The notes: generated by a model from the sequence alone, not told the origin. Counted from the stretch's first letter, positions 1 through 8,454 are shown. The stretch is 64,000 nucleotides of DNA from Cellulomonas terrae (GCF_007990265.1 NZ_BJWH01000016.1:36647-100646); one strand, 5' to 3'. A program made the numbers and translations.

Positions 1-531
1 CCGCACTCCGACGTCACCGACCGTGCCGACCACCCCGTCGTCCACGTGAGCTGGTCGGACGCGTCGGCGTTCGCGTCGTGGGCCGGGCTCCGGCTGCCGA
101 CCGAGGCCGAGTGGGAGCGCGCGGCGCGGGGCGGTCGGGAAGGTGCGCACTACCCGTGGGGGCACGAGCGGGAGCCCGGGGGCGAGCACCGGATGAACGT
201 CTGGCAGGGGGACTTCCCGACGCGGAACACCCTGGAGGACGGCTACCTGGGCACGGCGCCGGCGGCGGCCTTCGCGCCCAACGACCTCGGTCTGCACACC
301 ATGACGGGCAACGTCTGGGAGTGGTGCCAGGACTGGTTCGCGCCGGACGGGTACCGGACGTCGGCCGCTGCCGACCCGACCGGACCGGCCACGGGCTCGG
401 CGCGCGTGATGCGCGGCGGGTCGTACCTGTGCCACGAGTCGTACTGCTTCCGGTACCGGGTCGACTCGCGCAGCTCGAACGCCCCGGACTCCTCCGCCGG
501 CAACGTCGGGTTCCGGTGCGCCGCCTCCTAG
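1..531 (+). CDS. Formylglycine-generating enzyme (FGE/SUMF1 family), 5'-truncated by window edge
   Basis: Only the C-terminal 176 residues are in the window; the frame is open from base 1. FGE oxidises the motif cysteine of sulfatases to C-alpha-formylglycine. The family signatures HPVVHVSW, LPTEAEWE, GNVWEW and GFRCA are present in order. The segment SYLCHESYCFRYR carries the two cysteines (codons 430-432 and 445-447) that form the active-site pair in true FGEs, so this is a likely active FGE rather than a generic SUMF-domain protein. The sulfatase gene 70 bases downstream on the same strand is the obvious client. A TAnnnT box (TAGTGT, 553-558) in the gap could give the sulfatase its own promoter. 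Family assignment is firm; the pairing is inference from adjacency. Confidence 0.93.
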   Translation, partial: PHSDVTDRADHPVVHVSWSDASAFASWAGLRLPTEAEWERAARGGREGAHYPWGHEREPGGEHRMNVWQGDFPTRNTLEDGYLGTAPAAAFAPNDLGLHTMTGNVWEWCQDWFAPDGYRTSAAADPTGPATGSARVMRGGSYLCHESYCFRYRVDSRSSNAPDSSAGNVGFRCAAS

Positions 532-601
532 TGGTGCCGAGGCGGTCGCCCCTAGTGTCGAGGAAGGCGGGCGAGATGCCCGGTTCCGGACGGAGGACCC
601 G

Positions 602-2968
602 ATGCGCCCCGACAGTCACGCCCGCACGATGCTGCCGATCCCGGACCGGCCGGCGCCGACGCTGACGACGTACGACGCGAAGGACCCGGACACGGCGTTC
701 CCGCCGATCGAGCCGCTCCTCCCGCCGCCGGGCGCGCCGAACGTCCTCGTCGTCCTGCTCGACGACGTCGGCTTCGGGGCGTCGAGCGTGTTCGGCGGCC
801 CGTGCAGCACGCCGACCGCGGAACGGCTGGCGAGCGGCGGGCTGCGCTTCAACCGCTTCCACACGACGGCGCTCTGCGCGCCGACGCGGCAGGCGTTGCT
901 GACGGGCCGCAACCACCACTCGGTGGGCATGGGCAGCATCACCGAGACGGCGACGTCGGCACCGGGCAACAGCTCCCTGCGCCCGAACACGAAGGCGCCG
1001 CTCGCCCTGACCCTCAAGCTCAACGGGTACTCGACCGCGCAGTTCGGCAAGTGCCACGAGGTGCCCGTCTGGCAGTCGTCGCCGATGGGCCCCTTCGACG
1101 CCTGGCCGTCGGGCGGCGGGGGGTTCGAGACCTTCTACGGCTTCATCGGCGGCGAGAACAACCAGTGGGACCCGGCGCTGTACGACGGCACGACGCCGGT
1201 CGAGCCGCCCGCGACGGCCGAGGAGGGCTACCACCTCACGGAGGACCTGGCGGACCGGGCAGTGGGCTGGATCCGGCAGCAGAAGGCCCTCATGCCGGAC
1301 AAGCCGTTCTTCGTCTACCTCGCTCCGGGTGCCACGCACGCCCCGCACCACGTGCCCAAGGAGTGGGCGGACAAGTACGCGGGTGCCTTCGACGACGGGT
1401 GGGACGTGCAGCGGGAACGCACGTTCGCCCGGCAGAAGGAGCTCGGGGTGGTCCCGCAGGACGCCGACCTCACGCCGCGCCACGCGGAGATCCCGTCCTG
1501 GGACGACATGCCCGACGAGCTCAAGCCCGTGCTGGCCCGCCAGATGGAGGTCTACGCCGGGTTCCTCGAGCACGTCGACCACCACGTCGGCCGGATCGTC
1601 GACACCCTGGACGACCTCGGGATCCTCGACGACACGCTCGTCTACTACATCATCGGCGACAACGGCGCGTCGGCCGAGGGCACGCTCAACGGCGCGTTCA
1701 ACGAGATGGCGAACTTCAACGGCATGGCCGCCCTGGAGACGCCCGAGTTCCTGATCAGCAAGCTCGACGAGCTCGGCTCTCCGTCCTCGTACAACCACTA
1801 CGCGGTCGGGTGGGCGTGGGCGATGTGCTCGCCCCTGCAGTGGACGAAGCAGGTCGCGTCGCACTGGGGCGGCACCCGCAACGGGACGATCGTGCACTGG
1901 CCCAACGGGATCGCGGAGAGGGGCGGGCTGCGCTCCCAGTTCACGCACGTCATCGACGTGGCGCCGACCATCCTGGAGGCCGCCGGGCTGCCCGAGCCGA
2001 CGATGGTGAACGGGGTGCAGCAGTCGCCCATGGAGGGCACGAGCATGCTCTACACGTTCGACCAGCCGGACAGCCCGGAGCGCCACGACCTGCAGTACTT
2101 CGAGATGTTCGGCAACCGGGGGATCTACCACCGCGGGTGGAGCGCGGTCACCAAGCACCGCACGCCCTGGGTCATGGTCGGGGGCACGATCCCGGCGTTC
2201 GACGACGACGTGTGGGAGCTCTACGACGGCTCCGTCGACTTCAGCCAGGCGCACGACCTGGCCGCCGAGCGACCGGAGCTGCTCGCGAAGCTCCAGCGCC
2301 TCTGGCTGATCGAGGCGACGAAGTACGGCGTGCTGCCCCTCGACGACCGCACGGCCGAGCGCATCGAACCCTCGATGGCCGGGCGGCCCACGCTCCTGCA
2401 CGGCACGTCGCAGCTCTTCTTCGCCGGCATGGGGCGGCTGTCGGAGAACAGCGTCGTGAGCATGAAGAACCGCTCCTACTCGATCACGGCCGAGGTCGAC
2501 GTCCCCGAGCCCGGCGTGCACGGCGTCCTCATCGCGCAGGGCGGGCGGTTCGGCGGCTGGAGCGTGTGGGTCGACCGGGGTCGGCTGACGTACACCTACA
2601 ACGTCCTGGGGATCCACGAGTTCACCGTCAGCGCCGACGAACCGGTGCCCGCCGGCACGCACCAGCTGCGCATGGAGTTCGCGTACGACGGCGGCGGACT
2701 GGCCAAGGGTGGGCTCGTGACCCTCTTCCACGACGGCACGCCGGTGGGGTCGGGCCGGGTCGAGGCGACGCAGCCGATGGTGTTCTCCGCCGACGAGACG
2801 ACGGACGTCGGGTACGAGTCCGGCACGTCCGTGAGCTCGGGCTACACCGCCCGGACCAGCCGCTTCACCGGCAAGATCCACTGGGTCCAGCTCGATGTCG
2901 GCACCGACGACCACGACCACGTCATCGACCCCGAGGAACGGCTGCGCATCGCCATGGCGCGGCAGTAG
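602..2968 (+). CDS. Arylsulfatase (type I sulfatase, AtsA-like), 788 aa
   Basis: Type I sulfatase hydrolysing sulfate esters. The sequence begins its alkaline-phosphatase-like fold with VLLDDVGFG (metal ligands D54, D55) and has CAPTRQALLTGRN, in which C92 of the C-x-P-x-R motif is the residue FGE converts to formylglycine. GDNGAS later supplies further metal ligands. The roughly 790-residue length matches mycobacterial AtsA-type enzymes and includes a C-terminal beta-sandwich region. No signal peptide is visible, so it may be cytoplasmic. The ATG at 602 follows a GGAGGA Shine-Dalgarno. It lies directly downstream of the FGE gene that would mature it. Substrate cannot be read from the sequence. 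Confidence 0.93.
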   Translation: MRPDSHARTMLPIPDRPAPTLTTYDAKDPDTAFPPIEPLLPPPGAPNVLVVLLDDVGFGASSVFGGPCSTPTAERLASGGLRFNRFHTTALCAPTRQALLTGRNHHSVGMGSITETATSAPGNSSLRPNTKAPLALTLKLNGYSTAQFGKCHEVPVWQSSPMGPFDAWPSGGGGFETFYGFIGGENNQWDPALYDGTTPVEPPATAEEGYHLTEDLADRAVGWIRQQKALMPDKPFFVYLAPGATHAPHHVPKEWADKYAGAFDDGWDVQRERTFARQKELGVVPQDADLTPRHAEIPSWDDMPDELKPVLARQMEVYAGFLEHVDHHVGRIVDTLDDLGILDDTLVYYIIGDNGASAEGTLNGAFNEMANFNGMAALETPEFLISKLDELGSPSSYNHYAVGWAWAMCSPLQWTKQVASHWGGTRNGTIVHWPNGIAERGGLRSQFTHVIDVAPTILEAAGLPEPTMVNGVQQSPMEGTSMLYTFDQPDSPERHDLQYFEMFGNRGIYHRGWSAVTKHRTPWVMVGGTIPAFDDDVWELYDGSVDFSQAHDLAAERPELLAKLQRLWLIEATKYGVLPLDDRTAERIEPSMAGRPTLLHGTSQLFFAGMGRLSENSVVSMKNRSYSITAEVDVPEPGVHGVLIAQGGRFGGWSVWVDRGRLTYTYNVLGIHEFTVSADEPVPAGTHQLRMEFAYDGGGLAKGGLVTLFHDGTPVGSGRVEATQPMVFSADETTDVGYESGTSVSSGYTARTSRFTGKIHWVQLDVGTDDHDHVIDPEERLRIAMARQ

Positions 2969-3006
2969 ACGGCGCAGCCCCGCTCACCGCCTGGTCGACG
3001 GGGTCC

Positions 3007-4245
3007 TCAGGACGGGCACGGCGCCGAGACGGCGGGCTCGACGAGCGAGCCCGAGCCCTGGACGGTCGCCGGCGCGGCGGCGCGCGGTCGGGTCGCGAGG
3101 ACGAGCCCGACGGCCGCCACGGCCACGACGACCGCGGCGGGCACCGGGAGCGCGGCCGGGCCGGACCGCTCGACGATCACGCTGCCGAGTGCCGCGCCCA
3201 CGGCGATCCCCAGGTTGAACACCACGGGGATGACCCCGCCGGCCGTGGCGCGGTGCTCGGGGCCGGCGGTCCGCATGATGAGGGTCTGCGCGAGCGGCGG
3301 GAGCGCGCCCGACGTGAGGCCCCACGCCACCAGCACGACGAGACCGGTCAGCGCGCTGCCGTCCACGACGGACAGGGCGAGCACGGAGGCCGCCACGAGC
3401 ATCGTCGCCGCCAGGAGGGCCGTGCCGGTCCACCGGTCCCGCACCCGGCCGACGAGCACGAGCCCGACGGCCGACGACGCGCCGAACACCAGGAGCGCCC
3501 CGCTCACACCACCGGGCAGCCCTGGGGCCGCGTCCGCCACGAGCCGCGTGACGAAGGTGAACGCCGCGAAGTGCCCGACGAGCACGAGGCCGACGAGCCC
3601 GGCGACGACGAGCACCGGTCGCAGCTGCCCGACGGGTGTGGCCGTGCGCTCGTCGGCCGACCGTGGCGCGACCGCGTCCGTCACCACCGCCCGCACCAGC
3701 ACCGCCGCCACGCCGCCCAGCACCGCGAGCGCCCCGAACGCCACGCGCCAGTCCCATCCCTGGGCGACGAAGCTCGCGAGCGGGACGCCGACGACCGTGC
3801 CGAGGGTCGCCCCGCCGAGCACCACGGCGACGCCGGTGGCGAGCCCGTGCGAGGGCACGATGTCGGCGACCTGCGCGTTGACGGTCGCCCACAGCAGCCC
3901 GCACACGGCGGCACCGAGCAGCCGGGCCGCGACGGTCGCCTCGTAGGTGGGTGCGACGGCGGTGAGGGCCGACGCGACCGCGAAGACACCGAGCGCCCCG
4001 GCGACGACCGGGCGGTGCTCCCAGCGACGGGTGAGCCGGACCAGCGGGAACGTCGCGACGACGACGGTCAGTGCCCAGAGCGACACGAGCAGGCCGGTGC
4101 GCGCCTGCGTGACGCCGAGGTCGGCGCTCATCTGCGGCAGGACGGCGGTGGGGAGCATCTCGCCGGTGACCATGACGAAGGTCGCGCCGCCGAGGACGGC
4201 CAGGCTCGGCCACGGCAAGCGGGTGCGGGTTGCGGAGAGGTCCAT
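3007..4245 (-). CDS. MFS transporter, drug/arabinose-efflux (DHA1) type, about 412 aa
   Basis: Twelve-helix major facilitator protein. It has the N-terminal LPTAVLPQMSADLGVTQA segment typical of the DHA1 efflux branch and hydrophobic helices throughout, so it probably exports a drug or small metabolite. It is divergent from a MerR regulator that probably controls it. Two ATGs are possible, at 4269 and 4245. I prefer 4245 because the MerR-type inverted repeat (4263-4284) covers the 4269 codon. A TAGCGT -10 box on this strand ends just 7 bases before 4245, which would give a nearly leaderless mRNA. No Shine-Dalgarno is visible for either. The substrate is unknown. Confidence 0.85.
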   Translation of the reverse strand: MDLSATRTRLPWPSLAVLGGATFVMVTGEMLPTAVLPQMSADLGVTQARTGLLVSLWALTVVVATFPLVRLTRRWEHRPVVAGALGVFAVASALTAVAPTYEATVAARLLGAAVCGLLWATVNAQVADIVPSHGLATGVAVVLGGATLGTVVGVPLASFVAQGWDWRVAFGALAVLGGVAAVLVRAVVTDAVAPRSADERTATPVGQLRPVLVVAGLVGLVLVGHFAAFTFVTRLVADAAPGLPGGVSGALLVFGASSAVGLVLVGRVRDRWTGTALLAATMLVAASVLALSVVDGSALTGLVVLVAWGLTSGALPPLAQTLIMRTAGPEHRATAGGVIPVVFNLGIAVGAALGSVIVERSGPAALPVPAAVVVAVAAVGLVLATRPRAAAPATVQGSGSLVEPAVSAPCPS

Positions 4246-4262
4246 GTCTGCGACGCTAAACT

Positions 4263-4284
4263 TTGACATCACTGTGAAGGTCAA
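4263..4284. promoter_or_regulatory. MerR-type operator between divergent merR and MFS genes
   Basis: Inverted repeat TTGAC-N12-GTCAA. On the minus strand the repeat overlaps a -35-like TTGACC, and a TAGCGT -10 follows after a long spacer of about 20 bases. Overlong spacers with the operator inside are the hallmark of promoters that MerR proteins activate by DNA distortion. Assignment to the adjacent regulator is inference. Confidence 0.6.
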
Positions 4285-4302
4285 GGGGACCGGAGGATCG
4301 TC

Positions 4303-4695
4303 GTGAAGATCGGTGAGCTCGCCCGCCGCACCGGGGTGTCCACCCGGCTCCTGCGGTACTACGAGGAGCAGGGCCTCATCTCCCCGGCGCGCACCACGAA
4401 CACGTACCGCACCTACGACGAGCAGGAGGTCGCGCGCGTCGAGCAGGTCGTCGGGCTGGTCCGCGCCGGAGTGCCGACGCGGCTCGCACGCGTGCTGCTC
4501 GACCTCGAGGACGTCCGGGTCGAGGACCTCGCCCCGTCGTGCACCCGGCAGGTCGCGGAGCTGCTCGCCGAGGAGCTCACCGGGCTCGACGAGCGCATCG
4601 CGTGCCTGACGAAGAGCCGCCGCACGCTGTGCGACTACCTCCAGCGGACCGAGCACGCGACCGCCGTGCTGGAGAACGCGGGCGCGACCACATGA
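4303..4695 (+). CDS. MerR family transcriptional regulator, 130 aa
   Basis: The N-terminal winged helix MKIGELARRTGVSTRLLRYYEEQGLIS is the canonical MerR DNA-binding segment, followed by the TYRTYDE wing and a dimerisation helix. Effector binding must be in the short C-terminal part, which holds two cysteines (SCTRQ and CLTKS regions) and a third in LCDYL; no recognised metal-site pattern is clear. The GTG start at 4303 has GGAGG at 4292-4296. The gene is divergent from the MFS exporter across a MerR-type operator, so it probably senses the exported compound. It ends just before a strong hairpin shared with the tRNA gene. Confidence 0.9.
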   Translation: MKIGELARRTGVSTRLLRYYEEQGLISPARTTNTYRTYDEQEVARVEQVVGLVRAGVPTRLARVLLDLEDVRVEDLAPSCTRQVAELLAEELTGLDERIACLTKSRRTLCDYLQRTEHATAVLENAGATT

Positions 4696-4698
4696 CGA

Positions 4699-4730
4699 GA
4701 GCCGCACCGCTGGCGTCAGCGGTACGGCTC
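4699..4730. terminator. Bidirectional hairpin between merR and tRNA-Arg
   Basis: Stem GAGCCG-ACCGCT pairs with AGCGGT-CGGCTC with one C/A mismatch and a 6-base loop. It starts 4 bases after the merR stop codon and 8 bases beyond the tRNA 3' CCA on the other strand, so it can end both transcripts. No U-tract, as is common in GC-rich actinobacteria. Confidence 0.7.
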
Positions 4731-4737
4731 CTGGGGA

Positions 4738-4813
4738 TGGTGCCCGCGAAAGGACTCGAACCTTCGACCTTCTGCTCCGGAGGCAGACGCTCTATCCACT
4801 GAGCTACGCGGGC
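4738..4813 (-). tRNA. tRNA-Arg (anticodon CCG)
   Basis: A 76-base cloverleaf on the minus strand. The acceptor stem GCCCGCG (from 4813) pairs with CGCGGGC (4742-4748), followed by discriminator A and an encoded CCA (4738-4740). The D-arm TAGCTCAGTGGATAGAGC and T-arm GGTTCGAGTCC are canonical. The anticodon loop CTCCGGA gives CCG, which reads CGG arginine codons. A TAnnnT box (complement of 4847-4852) may be the -10. The arginyl-tRNA synthetase gene argS lies about 9 kb away. Confidence 0.97.
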
Positions 4814-4894
4814 CACTCACCGACCCGGGGGTCGATGCGGTGCACGACACTACCAGCCGTCGCCGGGTCGGGCGGCAGCGCACCGGGGGTCGGG

Positions 4895-6910
4895 CTAGTC
4901 GCTGAGGACGACGTGGTCGACCATCAGATGCCCCCAGGCGCCGGTCGCGTCGTCGAGCACCTGGACCTGCGCCTGCCGGCCGGCGAGGTCGGTGAGGTCC
5001 CAGCGGACCGGCCGCAGCCGTCCGGTGTCGTCCCCGGTGGCGGTGCGGACGGGGTGCCCGTCCACCAGGAGGTTGACGGACGTGGCCGGCTCGGCGCCGA
5101 GCGGGTGGTCGCCCCCGCCCACCAGCACGTTCAGGTACCGGCGGTCGACCGTGAACGGTGGCGACGTGATCGTGCCGGTCGCGGCGTCCCCTCCACCCAC
5201 GAACGTGTCCAGGACGTGGGCGCCGACCTGGCCGGGCAGGGCCGACGCGGTCGGGCCCGCACCGGCGAAGCTGCCCTCCGCGGTCCATCCCGGACCCCAG
5301 GACCCGCCCTCGAAGTCGGCCAGCACGCGTGCGGGGCGCTGCTCGCCCGCGGCGAGCTCCGTGATGGTGACGTCGGAGAACGTGGCGGCGCCGCCCGAGG
5401 TGTACAGCGCGAGGCCGGTGTCGTCAGGGTCGGCGAAGACCTGGCTCGAGTGGACGTACCGTCCGTCGTCGACGAACACCTCGACGGTCGTCCGGTCGAC
5501 GAGGATGCGCAGGTGCACCCGGTCGGAGGTGGGGTCGAACGGGGCGTGGCTCTCCCACTTCTGGCCGGACGGGTCGGGGTTGCCGGTGCCGCCGCGGTTC
5601 AGGTAGCTGACGTCGCCGTGCACGCCGACGTCGGCGTGCCGCGTCCCGTCGGCCGACCTGCGCAGCTGCAGCCCGACGTTCGTCGCGTCGTCCCAGCTGA
5701 TGTCGGCCTCCAGCTGGTACGCGTCGCCGCGGTAGTCGAGCGGAAGGTGGCCGTCGACGTGGAACGTGCCGAGATGGGCGACCGAGGTCGCGAGGTCGTC
5801 CAGGGTGGAGACCGGCTGCGAGACCAGGCTGTACCCGGCGACAGAGCGCGTGAGCCGGATCTCGCGGGTGATCGAGTCGGTGCCGTTGAAGCCGTCCGCC
5901 GCCCAGGTCGGTGTCGTGTAGGGGTAGGACCAGTTGTTCATCCACGCGACCGCGAGCCGGCGGTCCTGGGCCGGGGCCGTCGGGTCGGCCCAGGTCACCG
6001 CGCCGTACCAGTCGAACCCGTGGTCGAGCCACTGCGGGTCCGGGGCGTCGGGTACGAAGGTCGTCCCGTCGAACGAGCCGGTCCAGTAGGCGTACGTGCT
6101 GGGTGCGCCCGTCAGGTAGCCGTTGCCGCTCAGGCCCATGACCCAGTGCAGGGTGCCGTCGTCGGCGCGGATCTGGAACAGGTCGGGGCACTCGAGCACG
6201 CCGAGCCCGGTGTTCACGTACTCCGAGACGCGGACCCAGTCCCGCAGGTTCGGCGACGTCCAGAACCCGATGCGCTGCCCCTCCGCGATCAGGGCGACCC
6301 AGCGCTCCCGCTCGGCGTCCCAGATCACCTTGGGGTCGCGGAAGTCGCGCCGGCCGCCGTTCGGGATGACGGGATCCTCCCCGGCGGGCCGGAAGTTCCG
6401 TCCGCCGTCGGTGGAGTACCAGAGGAACTGCGCCTGCGGCCCGGAGGCGTCGAGGATCTGTGCGGGGGTGGGGTGGTCCATCTGCGTGACCAGCATGACG
6501 ACCGCGCCCGCGCCGAAGCCGGCGGTACCGGCGGTGTCCACCACCGCTGATCCTGACCACAGGTCGTAGTTGGCGTTGGTGGCCTTCGGGGCGGCGACGC
6601 CCTGGTCGTGGAAGACGACGTTGTCCGTGGTCGTCGCGAGCCGCCAGGCGGTTCCCACGGCATCGTCGTAGTCGGCGTTGTAGAGGTAGTAGTAGTGCGT
6701 GGTGCCGTCGATCACGACCGGGCGCTGGGGGTCGTTCTTCCAGTGGTCGGGCACCGTGAAGTGGTAGCGAGCGCGGTAGGAGTCTGGTTCGTCGGCCGCC
6801 TGGGCCGGGGCCACGTCGGAAGGTGCGACCGCGGCCGTGGCCGCCAGGACGGTGGCGAGCACCGTCAGGCCGCAGCGGCGCAGGGCTGGGGAAGCGGGAC
6901 CGTGAGTCAT
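4895..6910 (-). CDS. Secreted GH32 fructan hydrolase (levanase/inulinase type), 671 aa
   Basis: GH32 five-bladed propeller enzyme hydrolysing beta-fructosidic bonds. The three catalytic acidic residues sit in the expected motifs: nucleophile D60 (WKNDPQ), transition-state stabiliser D192 (FRDPK) and acid/base E240 (LECPDLF). The WSGSA blade-2 motif is present. A signal peptide precedes about residue 39 (APAQA-AD), so the enzyme is secreted. After the GH32 beta-sandwich, an extra C-terminal module of about 140 residues starts at LADFEGG and resembles the substrate-binding modules attached to bacterial levanases. The ATG at 6910 is chosen over an earlier in-frame start because it has a GAGAGG ribosome site and gives a proper signal peptide. 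A LacI-type operator lies upstream. Confidence 0.92.
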   Translation of the reverse strand: MTHGPASPALRRCGLTVLATVLAATAAVAPSDVAPAQAADEPDSYRARYHFTVPDHWKNDPQRPVVIDGTTHYYYLYNADYDDAVGTAWRLATTTDNVVFHDQGVAAPKATNANYDLWSGSAVVDTAGTAGFGAGAVVMLVTQMDHPTPAQILDASGPQAQFLWYSTDGGRNFRPAGEDPVIPNGGRRDFRDPKVIWDAERERWVALIAEGQRIGFWTSPNLRDWVRVSEYVNTGLGVLECPDLFQIRADDGTLHWVMGLSGNGYLTGAPSTYAYWTGSFDGTTFVPDAPDPQWLDHGFDWYGAVTWADPTAPAQDRRLAVAWMNNWSYPYTTPTWAADGFNGTDSITREIRLTRSVAGYSLVSQPVSTLDDLATSVAHLGTFHVDGHLPLDYRGDAYQLEADISWDDATNVGLQLRRSADGTRHADVGVHGDVSYLNRGGTGNPDPSGQKWESHAPFDPTSDRVHLRILVDRTTVEVFVDDGRYVHSSQVFADPDDTGLALYTSGGAATFSDVTITELAAGEQRPARVLADFEGGSWGPGWTAEGSFAGAGPTASALPGQVGAHVLDTFVGGGDAATGTITSPPFTVDRRYLNVLVGGGDHPLGAEPATSVNLLVDGHPVRTATGDDTGRLRPVRWDLTDLAGRQAQVQVLDDATGAWGHLMVDHVVLSD

Positions 6911-6988
6911 CGTTGACTCGCCTCTCGTCGACGAGCGTGCCCCTCCCCCCGGCGGCTCGGCGCGGGGCAAGACACTCGTTCGGCGTGC

Positions 6989-7000
6989 TAAATCGATTGA
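6989..7000. promoter_or_regulatory. LacI-family-like operator upstream of GH32 fructanase
   Basis: TAAATCGATTGA, built around the perfect palindrome AATCGATT with the central CG typical of LacI-family sites, and followed by the perfect palindrome TTGATCAA. It lies 79 bases upstream of the GH32 start codon. Its sequence differs from the TCGAA-N4-TTCGA sites of the other sugar locus, so a different regulator outside the window would bind it. Inference from pattern only. Confidence 0.45.
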
Positions 7001-7047
7001 TCAAGCGCGTGAGAGAAAGCCTTCCCCTGAACGGTGGGCACCGTCAA

Positions 7048-7081
7048 GGCCCCTCCCGTGCACGCACGCACGGGAGGGGCC
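7048..7081 (-). terminator. Rho-independent-type terminator of the choice-of-anchor L gene
   Basis: Perfect 14-bp inverted repeat GGCCCCTCCCGTGC / GCACGGGAGGGGCC with a 6-base loop, just past the stop codon of the minus-strand gene at 7093. No U-tract. Confidence 0.75.
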
Positions 7082-7092
7082 CGCGGCGCAGG

Positions 7093-8043
7093 TCACACCG
7101 CGGTCGGGCCGTTCCACCCCGAACCGTCGGGGCACCAGGGGAGCCACGGCAGCAGCCGGCACAGGAGGTCACCGATCGTGGTGGGCACCTGCGTGGACCT
7201 CAGCGAGTCCGACTGGAGCAGCACGGTGCTGTCCAGCTGGCCGTCACGAGTGTCCGCCACCGAGACGCGGACGGTCGTCGGCTCACGCGGCGTCACGGTC
7301 GCCGTGCAGGTCAAGGGGACGGTGAACGCGTTCATCTCCGTGTCCTGGCCGCCGGCACCGGGGTCGTTCGGCGCGAAGTTCGCCACGTAGTACGCACTGT
7401 TGACCGAGGCGTTCACGGTCGACGTCCCGACGAGCGTGTCCGAACCCGGGACGAACGAGCACGGCGTCCCGTCGACCCAGATCGCGAAGGCGTCGCCGTA
7501 CCCGCTCTGCGCCCACGTGGCGTACTCCTCCGAGCCCATCAGGTACGTCAGACGCAGTGTCCGTCCCTTCGGGACGACCTCGATGGCCAGGGTCGCCGCG
7601 TCGTACGTCGTCGCACCGGCGAGTGCGGCCAGGGTCTCGTCGCCCGCGCCGCCGAGGTCGCCGGTCGTCGTGAGGGACGAGTTCGGACCGAGCACGGCGG
7701 ACCGCGTGAAGTCCACGTCCTCGTCGGACGCCGGGTCGGCATCGATCAGCGAGCCGGAGGTCAGCGCCACCCCGGTCGTCGGGAAGGCGCCGAAGCCGGC
7801 GTCCGCGAACAGCCCGCCCTGGACGGGTGAGCCCGTGAAGGTGGCGGACCTGATGGTCACGTTGCGACCGGTGAGCTCGCTGGCGAGCGAGACCGGGGTC
7901 GTCTCGCGCAGCGTCGTCACGCTCTGGCCGGGAGAGGCCTGCGCCGTGCTCGTCAGTGAGCCGGCCAGTGCCGTCAGGGCGATCCCTACGATCGCCGCAC
8001 GTGCGCCCCTTCGCGCACGTCGTCCTGTCATCGGAGGCTTCAT
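7093..8043 (-). CDS. Secreted choice-of-anchor L domain protein, 316 aa
   Basis: A predicted secreted protein with a basic N-terminus, a hydrophobic segment and an ASA-type cleavage region near residue 36. The middle holds the choice-of-anchor L signature: TTGVALTSG, then LTYLMGSEEYATWAQSGYGDAFAIWVDG, then VNSAYYVANF. This domain family occurs in surface and secreted proteins that carry various C-terminal anchors. Here the C-terminus (LLPWLPWCPDGSGWNGP) has no sortase motif or membrane helix, so the protein may be released or bound non-covalently. ATG 8041-8043 has GGAG 7 bases upstream. It is divergent from levansucrase and next to a secreted fructanase, which suggests but does not show a role in an extracellular fructan matrix. 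Confidence 0.85.
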   Translation of the reverse strand: MKPPMTGRRARRGARAAIVGIALTALAGSLTSTAQASPGQSVTTLRETTPVSLASELTGRNVTIRSATFTGSPVQGGLFADAGFGAFPTTGVALTSGSLIDADPASDEDVDFTRSAVLGPNSSLTTTGDLGGAGDETLAALAGATTYDAATLAIEVVPKGRTLRLTYLMGSEEYATWAQSGYGDAFAIWVDGTPCSFVPGSDTLVGTSTVNASVNSAYYVANFAPNDPGAGGQDTEMNAFTVPLTCTATVTPREPTTVRVSVADTRDGQLDSTVLLQSDSLRSTQVPTTIGDLLCRLLPWLPWCPDGSGWNGPTAV

Positions 8044-8389
8044 GATGCTCCAGGTCCTCGTCGGGTGCGTCGACCTGGCTCGTGCCTGGCCGGCGCGGGC
8101 GCGCTGGGCGCGCCGGGTCGCGATGGGGGATGCATCGGTCGTCTACCCGAGGTGGCGCACGGCCGCGCAGCGGTCGTGCACCTGGAGCCTGCGTCGCCGA
8201 CCTGGTCGGCGACCGTCGTTCGCGCTCCCTTCTCCGTGGCGCTTCAGGGCGCGCGGGATGCCGCGCTGAAGTGGCTGGCGGCGGCGCGGTCTCGACCGCC
8301 GGGAACCCTGTGGAGACGGGCGTCCGTGCGCCGGTTCCGTGGCCCGAGAGTCAGGCGTACACCCGCTCCCGAGCCCCGTCAACCGCACG

Positions 8390-8403
8390 GTGACGGTTGT
8401 CAC
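8390..8403. promoter_or_regulatory. CRP/GlxR-like site upstream of levansucrase
   Basis: GTGACGGTTGTCAC fits the GTGA-N6-TCAC core recognised by cAMP-receptor-type regulators. Its centre is about 64 bases upstream of the transcription start expected from the -10 box at 8449, a typical activator position. A second match to the same core occurs at 63707. Confidence 0.5.
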
Positions 8404-8423
8404 GACGAACTGTGATGCGGCCC

Positions 8424-8454
8424 TTGACGGGTCCGGGGAGGCGGTGCCTACCCT
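8424..8454 (+). promoter_or_regulatory. Predicted levansucrase promoter
   Basis: TTGACG (8424-8429) and TACCCT (8449-8454, fits TAnnnT) with a 19-base spacer, slightly long for an unaided promoter and therefore compatible with activation from the site at 8390. The start codon follows about 60 bases after the expected transcription start. Confidence 0.5.

Noticed and set aside
14..2920. Long minus-strand open frame (968 codons) opposite the sulfatase
   Set aside because: Arginine/valine-rich translation with no recognisable domain; a high-GC shadow of the sulfatase gene.
8044..8415. Small plus-strand open frames in the levansucrase upstream region
   Set aside because: Arginine/alanine-rich, no ribosome sites, no family resemblance, and they overlap regulatory elements.
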